From JAEUOS01 sp964470865 (lineage in GTDB: Bacteria; Pseudomonadota; Gammaproteobacteria; Burkholderiales; JAEUOS01), in assembly GCA_964470865.1 (NCBI GenBank), contig CAYYFR010000127.1:1-16455 (forward strand): a stretch of 16,455 bases of DNA, in the 5' to 3' direction. Each line of letters starts with the position of its first letter. Position 1 is the first letter of the stretch. Positions 5,565 through 12,245 of this stretch are shown here, in pieces. The notes beneath the pieces are model-generated. The model made no database searches and had not been told where the DNA came from. It saw nothing but the letters and a program-made list of their open reading frames with translations. The position numbers and the translations under genes are program-made.

Positions 5565-6761
5565 ATGTCCGATCCCGTCGTCATCGTTTCCGTCGCCCGC
5601 ACCCCGGTGGGTGCAATGCAGGGCGAGCTGTCCGGTTTCGCCGGCCATCAGCTGGGTAGTCACGCAATCAAGGCCGCGGTCGAGCGCGCCGGCTTGAAAC
5701 CCGAGCAGGTCCAGGAAGTCATCATGGGTTGCGTGCTGCCGGCCGGCCAGGGCCAGGCGCCGGCGCGCCAGGCAACCCTCGGTGCCGGCCTGCCGAAAGC
5801 CACCGGCGCCACCACCATCAACAAGGTGTGCGGCTCGGGCATGAAGGCGGCGATGTTCGCCCACGACCTGCTCGTCGCGGGCAGCTGCGACATCATCGTC
5901 GCCGGCGGCATGGAATCCATGACCAACGCGCCTTACTTGTTGCTGAAGGGCCGCGGCGGCTACCGCTACGGCCACGCCACCATGTTCGACCACATGGCGC
6001 TTGACGGCCTGGAAGACGCCTACGAAAAAACCCCCAACGGCGGCGGCAAGTCGATGGGCCAGTTCGCCGAGGATTGTGCCGGCAAATACGCCTTCACACG
6101 TGAAGAGCAGGATGCCTACGCGATCGAATCGACGCGCCGCGCGATTGCCGCCAACAACGACGGCAGCTTCAAGTGGGAGATGGCCGCCATCACCGTGGCC
6201 GGCAAGAAGGGCGACGTGGTGATCGAGAAGGACGAGCAGCCGTTCAAGTCCAATCCGGACAAGGTGCCTACGTTGAAGCCCGCCTTCCGCAAGGACGGCA
6301 CTGTGACTGCCGCCACCTCGTCCTCGATTTCCGACGGCGCCGCAGCCATGGTAATGATGCGCGCTTCGACCGCGGCCAAGCTGGGTCTCGCGCCGCTGGC
6401 CCGGCTGGTGGCGCATGCCACCCATTCGCAGGAGCCGCAGTGGTTCACCACCGCACCGGTGGGGGCGATCGAAAAGCTCTACGCCAAATGCGGCTGGACC
6501 ACCGGCACGGTCGACCTGTTCGAGATCAACGAGGCCTTTGCGGTGGTGGCGATGGCGGCGATGAAGGAGCACGGCATTGCGCACGCCAAGGTCAACATCC
6601 ACGGCGGTGCCTGTGCCCTGGGTCACCCGATCGGTGCTTCCGGTGCGCGCCTGATCGTCACCCTGATCGGCGCGCTGAAGAAAACCGGCGGCAAGCGCGG
6701 CGTGGCGAGCCTGTGCATCGGCGGCGGCGAAGCCACCGCAGTTGCGATCGAACTGCTCTGA
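5565..6761 (+). CDS. Acetyl-CoA acetyltransferase (thiolase)
   Basis: This 398-residue thiolase II-type enzyme has all three catalytic residues in place. Cys89 is the acyl acceptor in N-K-V-C-G-S-G-M-K. His354 lies in G-H-P-I-G-A-S-G-A-R. Cys384 lies in C-I-G-G-G-E-A. The N-terminal V-A-R-T-P-V-G and N-E-A-F-A motifs are also present. It cleaves acetoacetyl-CoA (or a 3-ketoacyl-CoA) to acetyl-CoA in the cytoplasm, or runs in reverse. Leucine breakdown ends in acetoacetate plus acetyl-CoA, so a thiolase fits the end of the pathway, while isoleucine-type substrates are also possible. A strong ribosome site AAAGGA lies 6 bases ahead of the ATG. It is followed by a 99-base gap containing a stem-loop before the next dehydrogenase gene. 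Confidence 0.93.
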   Translation: MSDPVVIVSVARTPVGAMQGELSGFAGHQLGSHAIKAAVERAGLKPEQVQEVIMGCVLPAGQGQAPARQATLGAGLPKATGATTINKVCGSGMKAAMFAHDLLVAGSCDIIVAGGMESMTNAPYLLLKGRGGYRYGHATMFDHMALDGLEDAYEKTPNGGGKSMGQFAEDCAGKYAFTREEQDAYAIESTRRAIAANNDGSFKWEMAAITVAGKKGDVVIEKDEQPFKSNPDKVPTLKPAFRKDGTVTAATSSSISDGAAAMVMMRASTAAKLGLAPLARLVAHATHSQEPQWFTTAPVGAIEKLYAKCGWTTGTVDLFEINEAFAVVAMAAMKEHGIAHAKVNIHGGACALGHPIGASGARLIVTLIGALKKTGGKRGVASLCIGGGEATAVAIELL

Positions 6762-6771
6762 CGCAACAACG

Positions 6772-6813
6772 CGAACCACGGCCTGCCGCCGCAATGGCGG
6801 CGAGCCCGGTTCG
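6772..6813 (+). other. Long imperfect stem-loop between thiolase and acyl-CoA dehydrogenase genes
   Basis: The left arm 6772-6790 (CGAACC, AC, GGC, CT, GCCGCC) pairs with the right arm 6796-6813 (GGCGGC, GA, GCC, C, GGTTCG) around the loop GCAAT. The stem comprises two perfect 6-bp blocks joined by a 3-bp block with small internal loops. There is no T-run after it, so it is not a standard terminator. It could be a partial terminator, a processing or stabilising hairpin separating expression of the two genes, or a REP-like element. Confidence 0.5.
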
Positions 6814-6860
6814 TGGCAACACCCTGCGCACCAACGCGAGCACCTCCAGCGAGCATTCCC

Positions 6861-7994
6861 ATGATCATTTCCCCCGAGCACGAACAAATTCGCGACGCCG
6901 TGCGCGCCTACGTGGCCACCGAAGTGGCGCCCGGCGCCGCGCAACGCGACCGTGACGCCGCCTTTCCGGCCGCCGCCCTGAAGGGCCTGGCGGAACTCGG
7001 GCTCTACGGCGTGTTCGTGCCGGAAGAATTCGGCGGCGCCGGGCTCGACTACATCGCCTTGGCGCTCGCGCTGGAAGAAGTGGCCGCCGGCGACGCCGCC
7101 ACCTCCACGGTGCTCTCGGTCAACAACTGCCCGGTGTGCAACATCCTGCTCAACTACGGCACGCCGGCGCAGAAGGACGAATGGCTGAGACCCCTGGCGC
7201 AGGGTCGCAAGCTCGGCGCCTTCGCGCTGACCGAGCCGCATGCCGGCTCTGACGCGTCCGCGCTCAGAACCACGGCGCGGAAGGATGGCGACGACTACGT
7301 GCTCGACGGCACCAAGCAATTCATCACCTCGGGCAAGAATGGCGATGTGACTATCGTCTTCGCCGTCACCGACCGTGGCGCCGGCAAGCGCGGCATCACG
7401 GCGTTTCTGGTGCCCACCAACACGCCGGGCTATTCGGTGCCGCGCGTGGAAGACAAGCTCGGCCAGCGCGCCTCGGACACCGCGCAAGTACTGCTGGAAA
7501 ACTGCCGCGTGCCCGCCTGCAACATGATCGGCGAGCCCGGCGACGGCTACCGCATCGCCTTGTCGTCACTCGAAGGCGGGCGCATCGGCATCGGCAGCCA
7601 GGCGGTGGGCATGGCGCGCGCGGCCTTCGAGGCGGCGCTGCGCTACGCCAACGAGCGCGAGGCGTTCGGTCAGGTGCTCTTCAACCACCAGGCGGTGCAA
7701 TTCCGCTTGGCCGACATGGCAACCCAGGTGGAAGTGGCGCGACAGATGGTGCTACATGCTGCGGCGCTCAAGGACGCCGGCCGCCCCTGCCTGAAAGAAG
7801 CCGCGATGGCCAAACTGTTCGCCTCAGAAATGGCCGAAAAGGTGTGCTCGGACGCCATCCAGATCCATGGCGGCTACGGCTATGTAAGCGACTTCCCGGT
7901 CGAGCGCATCTACCGCGACGTGCGCGTGACGCAGATTTACGAAGGCGCGTCGGACATCCAGCGCATCCTGATTGCGCGCGCGCTGGCGGCTTGA
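6861..7994 (+). CDS. Acyl-CoA dehydrogenase (short/medium or branched-chain type)
   Basis: This 377-residue FAD-dependent acyl-CoA dehydrogenase has the motif AFALTEPHAGSDAS, then FITSGKNGD, and the C-terminal QIHGGYGYVSDFPVERIYRD. The catalytic base is Glu361 in Q-I-Y-E-G-A-S-D-I-Q-R, the normal family position, unlike the isovaleryl enzyme upstream, which uses Glu248. The start is ATG 6861, giving MIISPEHEQIRDAVR, the standard family start. Longer frames upstream enter the stem-loop gap. The ribosome site is weak. It is the last gene of the plus-strand operon, 99 bases after the thiolase gene, and converges on the ligase gene with 44 bases between stop codons. It may act on another short branched acyl-CoA such as isobutyryl- or 2-methylbutyryl-CoA. 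Substrate is not determinable here. Confidence 0.9.
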   Translation: MIISPEHEQIRDAVRAYVATEVAPGAAQRDRDAAFPAAALKGLAELGLYGVFVPEEFGGAGLDYIALALALEEVAAGDAATSTVLSVNNCPVCNILLNYGTPAQKDEWLRPLAQGRKLGAFALTEPHAGSDASALRTTARKDGDDYVLDGTKQFITSGKNGDVTIVFAVTDRGAGKRGITAFLVPTNTPGYSVPRVEDKLGQRASDTAQVLLENCRVPACNMIGEPGDGYRIALSSLEGGRIGIGSQAVGMARAAFEAALRYANEREAFGQVLFNHQAVQFRLADMATQVEVARQMVLHAAALKDAGRPCLKEAAMAKLFASEMAEKVCSDAIQIHGGYGYVSDFPVERIYRDVRVTQIYEGASDIQRILIARALAA

Positions 7995-8038
7995 GAGGTC
8001 TGCGGGACAAGCCTGCGCCGACGCGCCCGCGCCCTTGA

Positions 8039-9691
8039 CTAACGCCAGACGCCGTCGACCCGGTCCCAGCTATCGGCGCGCAGGTCGGGTTTTTCCTTCT
8101 GCAGCTCAGGTTTTCTGATCTTGTTGGAGGGTGTGCGTGGGAACTCGCTGCGGTATTCGATGTAGCGCGGCACCTTGAAGGGCGCCAAGTACTTGTGCGC
8201 ATGCTCGATGATCGCCTGCGGCGGCACATCGGCTTTTGTCAGGCCGGGTTGCAGGATCACATAGGCCTTGACCTCTTCCTTGCGGAGGTCGTCAGGCACG
8301 CCCAGCACTGCCGCCTCGGTGATCTGCGGCATGTCCTTCAGCACCGCCTCGACCTCGCGCGCCGGGATGTTCTCGGAACTGCGCCGGATCATCTCCTTGA
8401 CCCGACCGACGATATAGAAATAACCACGCAGGTCCTGGCGGAACAGGTCGCCGGTGCGGAACCAGTCGCCGTAGAAGGCCTCGCGATTGGCTTCCGGCTT
8501 GTTGAAGTAGCCGCGCAGGATGCCGCTGCCGCGCACCACCATCTCGCCGATCTCGTCGCGCGCAACTTCTTGTCCCCGCGGGTCGACCACCTTGCATTCA
8601 CGGAATGGCCCGCTGATGCCGCAGGAGCCTGATCCGGTCATGTCCTCGACTTCCAGCGGCATGAAGGTGGCCGAGCCCAGCTCGGTCATGCCGAAGGCTT
8701 CGCGCGCATTGACATTGAAGCGCTGCTCGACCGCAGCGTGGATTTCCCGGCGCAAGCCGTAGACGTTGACGCGGCGGGTCTGGTTGTCGCCATCGTTCGG
8801 AGATGGCGGGTTCTTGAACATCACCTCAGCGGGCATCAGTGAAAACTGGATCTTCCAGGTGGAGAGCCACTCGGTGTAGCGGCTGGTGCTTTGCCGGGCG
8901 GCGATGAAGGCGGTGGCGCGCTGGTGGAAGGCCATCAGCAGCAGCCACTGCGGGTCCATGTAGTAGAACGGCGTGGAAATCAGGATGCGCTCGTAGGCCA
9001 GGCCGTCGCGAAATGCGTTGATCTTGCTCTGGGTGATCCAGTAGCGTTGCGCTTGCAGCACGCCCTTGGGAAAGCCTGTAGTGCCCGAGGTGTACTGGAT
9101 GTTGAGCAGGTCGTCCAGGCCGACCGGTGCGGGCGCTGCGAACGCCGGATCGCCACCATCATGCAAGGCCTGCCATGCATGCTGCCCGGGGCGTGCACGG
9201 CCTACGACGATTACATGGCCGTCATCAAGCGCGGTCGGGCGCTGCCTCATGCCGTCGAAGGTCGGCAGGAATTCCTCGGCGATCACCAGGAATTCCGCGC
9301 GCCCGTCATTGACGATGTAGTCGAGCTCGCGGCCGGTGTAGGAGACATTCACCGGCACCATCACCGCACCGAGCCGTCCGATGGCCAGCCAGGTGAGCGG
9401 AAACTGCGGCACGTTGGGCACCATCATCGCCACGTGCGTGCCCTTGCCCACCCCAAGGCCGGCCAGTCCGGCGGCCACCCGGTTGACCATCGCCTGCACC
9501 TGGCGATAGGTGGCGGTCTCGCCGCTGTCGATGAAGTGCCAGGCAAGCCGCTCCGGCACCTCCGCGGCGGCCTCATCAAGCAGCGCCGCATTGGAAGCGG
9601 GCAGGGCCTCGGCTTCCAGCTGGCGGCAGCGTTGCAGCGGGTCGGCGCTGTAGCGCGCGATGCGCCATTCGGGCAGGATCGGCTTTTGCAT
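8039..9691 (-). CDS. AMP-forming acyl-CoA ligase (ANL superfamily)
   Basis: This 550-residue adenylate-forming ligase converts a carboxylic acid to its CoA thioester with ATP. Core motifs are in order: phosphate loop Y-T-S-G-T-T-G-F-P-K-G at 200-210, F-G-M-T-E at 333-337, R-T-G-D-L around D415, G-R-V-K-E-M-I from about 429, and the C-terminal catalytic lysine K524 in P-R-T-P-S-N-K-I-R-K (usually S-G-K; here asparagine replaces glycine). The length and layout are closest to crotonobetaine/carnitine-CoA ligase-like and medium-chain or aromatic acid ligases. It is the last gene of the minus operon. Its ATG directly follows the amidohydrolase stop (TGA then ATG). It probably activates the acid produced by the upstream enzymes. 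The substrate is not identifiable. Confidence 0.88.
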   Translation of the reverse strand: MQKPILPEWRIARYSADPLQRCRQLEAEALPASNAALLDEAAAEVPERLAWHFIDSGETATYRQVQAMVNRVAAGLAGLGVGKGTHVAMMVPNVPQFPLTWLAIGRLGAVMVPVNVSYTGRELDYIVNDGRAEFLVIAEEFLPTFDGMRQRPTALDDGHVIVVGRARPGQHAWQALHDGGDPAFAAPAPVGLDDLLNIQYTSGTTGFPKGVLQAQRYWITQSKINAFRDGLAYERILISTPFYYMDPQWLLLMAFHQRATAFIAARQSTSRYTEWLSTWKIQFSLMPAEVMFKNPPSPNDGDNQTRRVNVYGLRREIHAAVEQRFNVNAREAFGMTELGSATFMPLEVEDMTGSGSCGISGPFRECKVVDPRGQEVARDEIGEMVVRGSGILRGYFNKPEANREAFYGDWFRTGDLFRQDLRGYFYIVGRVKEMIRRSSENIPAREVEAVLKDMPQITEAAVLGVPDDLRKEEVKAYVILQPGLTKADVPPQAIIEHAHKYLAPFKVPRYIEYRSEFPRTPSNKIRKPELQKEKPDLRADSWDRVDGVWR

Positions 9692-10552
9692 TCAGGCGAG
9701 CCCGAGGAAGCGCGCGCTGTTGTCATGCATCCACTTGCGCCGGATCGCATCGGGCAACGGCAGGGCGTCGAACTCGGCGTAAGCCTGCTCCACCGGCTGC
9801 ATCGGGTAGGCGGTGCCGGTGAGAATCTTGTCCTGCAGCACCTTGCTGCCATAGGTGAGCAGGGGCCGGTAGCCGGAATCCTCGAGCGCCAGGAGCCTGG
9901 GACGTACCGCGACCACACCGATGTACACATTGGGGTGGCGCCACGCCACGCCGATGAGTTCCTCGATCCATGGCCAACCCGGTGGCGAAGCGCACACCCG
10001 CAACTCCGGAAAATGCAGCATCACCTCGTCAAGGTACGCCGGGCGGCCGTAATCCATCAGCGACGCGGTAGAGAAATTGATGCCGCAGTGGATGTTGACC
10101 GGGATGTCGAGTTCGACGCACTTGGCATAAAGCGGATACATGCGCTTGTCGTTGATGGCGAGCTTGAGCTCGAAGCATTGCAGGTTCAAGCCGCGAAGGC
10201 CCAGTTCGCGCACCGCGAATTCCAGTTCGCGCACCGCCGCCATGCCCTTGTGCGGGTCGACGCCGGCAAAGCCGACGAAGCGCGGCCCGTGCTTCTTGCA
10301 GAAGGCGGCGACGTCTTCGTTCGCAACCTTCAGGCCGAAGGTGGTCTGGTTGTCGCGCGCCTTCACCACCACATGTTTGGCGCCGAGCTTCTCGTAGCTC
10401 TTGAGGTATTTCGCCAGTGCTGCCTTCTCGCTCACCGGCTTTTCGACGCGCGACTCGCTTTTTGCGTAGACGCGCCGATAGTTGGCCAGGTGCGCGGTCT
10501 GCGGCGGGTTGAAAGCCCTGGTCGGCGGCTTGCTGCCGTAGTCGATGAACAT
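9692..10552 (-). CDS. Amidohydrolase-2 family protein lacking most metal ligands
   Basis: This 286-residue TIM-barrel protein of the ACMSD/amidohydrolase-2 type is recognised by the block P-G-W-P-W-I-E-E-L-I-G-V-A-W-R-H-P-N-V-Y-I (191-211) and by the ending G-T-A-Y-P (246-250) followed by a helix. Canonical members carry an H-x-H at the N-terminus, an internal His, a His in H-x-G-x-P-W, and an Asp in G-x-D-Y-P. Here the N-terminus reads M-F-I-D-Y-G-S-K-P-P without H-x-H. His155 (N-I-H-C-G) is kept, but the H-x-G position is Pro190 and the Asp position is Ala248. It may therefore use a different mechanism or be a non-catalytic or metal-free member. The ATG at 10552 is 13 bases after the HyuB stop. 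Longer upstream frames overlap HyuB and were not used. Confidence 0.8.
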   Translation of the reverse strand: MFIDYGSKPPTRAFNPPQTAHLANYRRVYAKSESRVEKPVSEKAALAKYLKSYEKLGAKHVVVKARDNQTTFGLKVANEDVAAFCKKHGPRFVGFAGVDPHKGMAAVRELEFAVRELGLRGLNLQCFELKLAINDKRMYPLYAKCVELDIPVNIHCGINFSTASLMDYGRPAYLDEVMLHFPELRVCASPPGWPWIEELIGVAWRHPNVYIGVVAVRPRLLALEDSGYRPLLTYGSKVLQDKILTGTAYPMQPVEQAYAEFDALPLPDAIRRKWMHDNSARFLGLA

Positions 10553-10565
10553 CGCCCGTCCTTCC

Positions 10566-12245
10566 CTATTCGAACGCGCCGTCGTAGCCGTAGACCGCTT
10601 TCGCGGTTGCGCGATCGACGCGGCCCTGCGCCACATCGGCGCGGATCAGCGCAGGGTCGCGTTCGCGCGGATCGCCGAAGCCGGCGCCACCGGAAGTGCT
10701 GATGACGATGCGGTCGCCCTTTTTCAGTCGCGTGCCGGATTTGAGGTCAACCTCGACCACCCGGCCATCGCGGATCAGTTCGGCGCGCGACAGTACGCCC
10801 GCCGTTCCGCCGGCCAGACCTTCGGGGGCGGTCTCGAAGCGGTCGCCGTAGAGCGAAAAGTCGACGTCGTCGACCAGCATCTCGTAGGTGCGTCGCATTC
10901 CCAACCCGCCGCGCTGGCGGCCATGGCCGCACGAACCGGGATTGAGCTCGTAGCCGACGATGCGAAAGTAGTCGAAGTTCATGTCCAGCGCCTCGACGGG
11001 TGAATTGGTGGTGTTCGACAGCGGCGCGGCGATGCCGTCGGCGCCGTCGCTGCCGGCGGCGGCGCCGAAGCCGCCGCCATAGGTCTCCAGGCAGACGCGG
11101 TAGCGCCCGCCGGCCAGTCGCGCCAGGCAGGTGATGAGCGCGTTGTCGAAACCCGCAGCGATGATGCGCTGCGGCCGCGGCACGGCCTTGGCCAGGGCCT
11201 TCATGACCGCCCCATAGGCGCGGTAGCAGGGCAGCATGCGCGCGCGCACCGGCGCCGGTGGCCGCGGGTTGAGGATCGACCCGTAGGGCACCTTGAGTTT
11301 CACCGGCCGGAAGCTGCCCTCGTTGAACGGGGTGTCGCCGCCGATCAGGACCCCCTTGATGCAGCTCATCACCGCCGATTCGGTAGAGGCCAAAGGCGAA
11401 TTGATGTTGCGCCCGACCTGCGCGCAGGTGCCCGCGAAATCGATCTCGATCTCGTCGCCCTGCACGGTCACCTTGGCGCGCACCCACAGGGGCGAGCCGC
11501 TCTTTTCGATGTCGTCGCCGGCGTCTTCCCCCGTGTAGACGCCGTCGGGCAGCGCGCGGATGGCCGCGCGCAGGGTGCGCTCGGCATAGGCGATCAACTC
11601 CTGCATGGTCGCCTTGACGGTCGCGAGCCCGTACTTTTCGCACAGCGCGCGCACGCGCCCGATGCCGATCGCCTTGGCGGCGAACTGCGCGTTGAAGTCG
11701 CCAAGCGTCTGGTCGGGCACGCGGATGTTGGCCGCCAGCAGGCGCTCGAAGGTGCCACCGTTCCAGTCGCGCGAAAGCGAGAATTTCAAGGGCGGCAGCA
11801 GCAAGCCCTCCTGGTAAACATCGCTCGCCAGCGCGTTGAGTCCCGCGCTGCCGCCACCGAGGTCCAGATGGTGCGCAGTCGAACCCGCGAACCCGATCAA
11901 TTCACCCTCGATGAAGATGGGGCGAAAGATGAACACGTCCTGCAGGTGCTGGCCGCCCTGGTAGGGGTGGTTGTTGACAAGGAAATCGTCTTCGGTGAGG
12001 CTCGCCGCCGGGTACTGCGCCAGGCAGGCGCGCAGGGTCGTGTTCATCGAGCCCAGCTGCATGGGCACCATCTCGGATTGCGCGACGATGTTGCCTGCGG
12101 CATCGAGGATGGCGCAGGAAGCGTCGCGCGCCTCGCGCACGATGTTGGAATAGGCCGAGCGGACCAGCTTGGTGCCCATCTCGCGCGCCGCCGCCAGGAG
12201 CGCCTGGCTGATGACCGCGTAGTCGACCGGGTCGAGTGTGCTCAT
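10566..12245 (-). CDS. hyuB: HyuB-type hydantoinase/oxoprolinase B subunit
   Basis: This 559-residue protein fits the B subunit of ATP-dependent hydantoinase/5-oxoprolinase-type enzymes. Its N-terminal pattern is D-P-V-D-Y then A-x-x-E-M-G-x-K-L-V-R-S-A-Y-S, with G-S-M-N near 65-68, N-N-H-P-Y-Q-G-G-Q-H-L-Q-D-V at 91-104, and the C-terminal G-G-A-G-F-G-D-P-R-E-R. The B subunit works with the nucleotide-binding A subunit. Known members open cyclic amides such as hydantoins, N-methylhydantoin and 5-oxoproline, while related pairs form acetone or acetophenone carboxylases. Its ATG overlaps the HyuA stop by four bases (ATGA), implying coupled translation and equimolar subunits. It is followed after 13 bases by the amidohydrolase. 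The symbol names the family, and the substrate is unknown. Confidence 0.88.
   Translation of the reverse strand: MSTLDPVDYAVISQALLAAAREMGTKLVRSAYSNIVREARDASCAILDAAGNIVAQSEMVPMQLGSMNTTLRACLAQYPAASLTEDDFLVNNHPYQGGQHLQDVFIFRPIFIEGELIGFAGSTAHHLDLGGGSAGLNALASDVYQEGLLLPPLKFSLSRDWNGGTFERLLAANIRVPDQTLGDFNAQFAAKAIGIGRVRALCEKYGLATVKATMQELIAYAERTLRAAIRALPDGVYTGEDAGDDIEKSGSPLWVRAKVTVQGDEIEIDFAGTCAQVGRNINSPLASTESAVMSCIKGVLIGGDTPFNEGSFRPVKLKVPYGSILNPRPPAPVRARMLPCYRAYGAVMKALAKAVPRPQRIIAAGFDNALITCLARLAGGRYRVCLETYGGGFGAAAGSDGADGIAAPLSNTTNSPVEALDMNFDYFRIVGYELNPGSCGHGRQRGGLGMRRTYEMLVDDVDFSLYGDRFETAPEGLAGGTAGVLSRAELIRDGRVVEVDLKSGTRLKKGDRIVISTSGGAGFGDPRERDPALIRADVAQGRVDRATAKAVYGYDGAFE

Noticed and set aside
5499..7487. 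Minus-strand open frame of over 600 codons opposite the thiolase and second dehydrogenase genes
   Set aside because: Its translation is rich in Arg, Gly, His and Ala without domain motifs, and both plus-strand genes beneath it have intact catalytic residues.
7995..8038. Possible bidirectional terminator between the convergent operons
   Set aside because: The 44-base gap is GC-rich, but I found no clean stem followed by a T-run on either strand.
8891..10702. Plus-strand open frame of about 600 codons opposite the ligase and amidohydrolase genes
   Set aside because: Antisense shadow of two well-supported minus-strand genes; composition and lack of motifs argue against coding.
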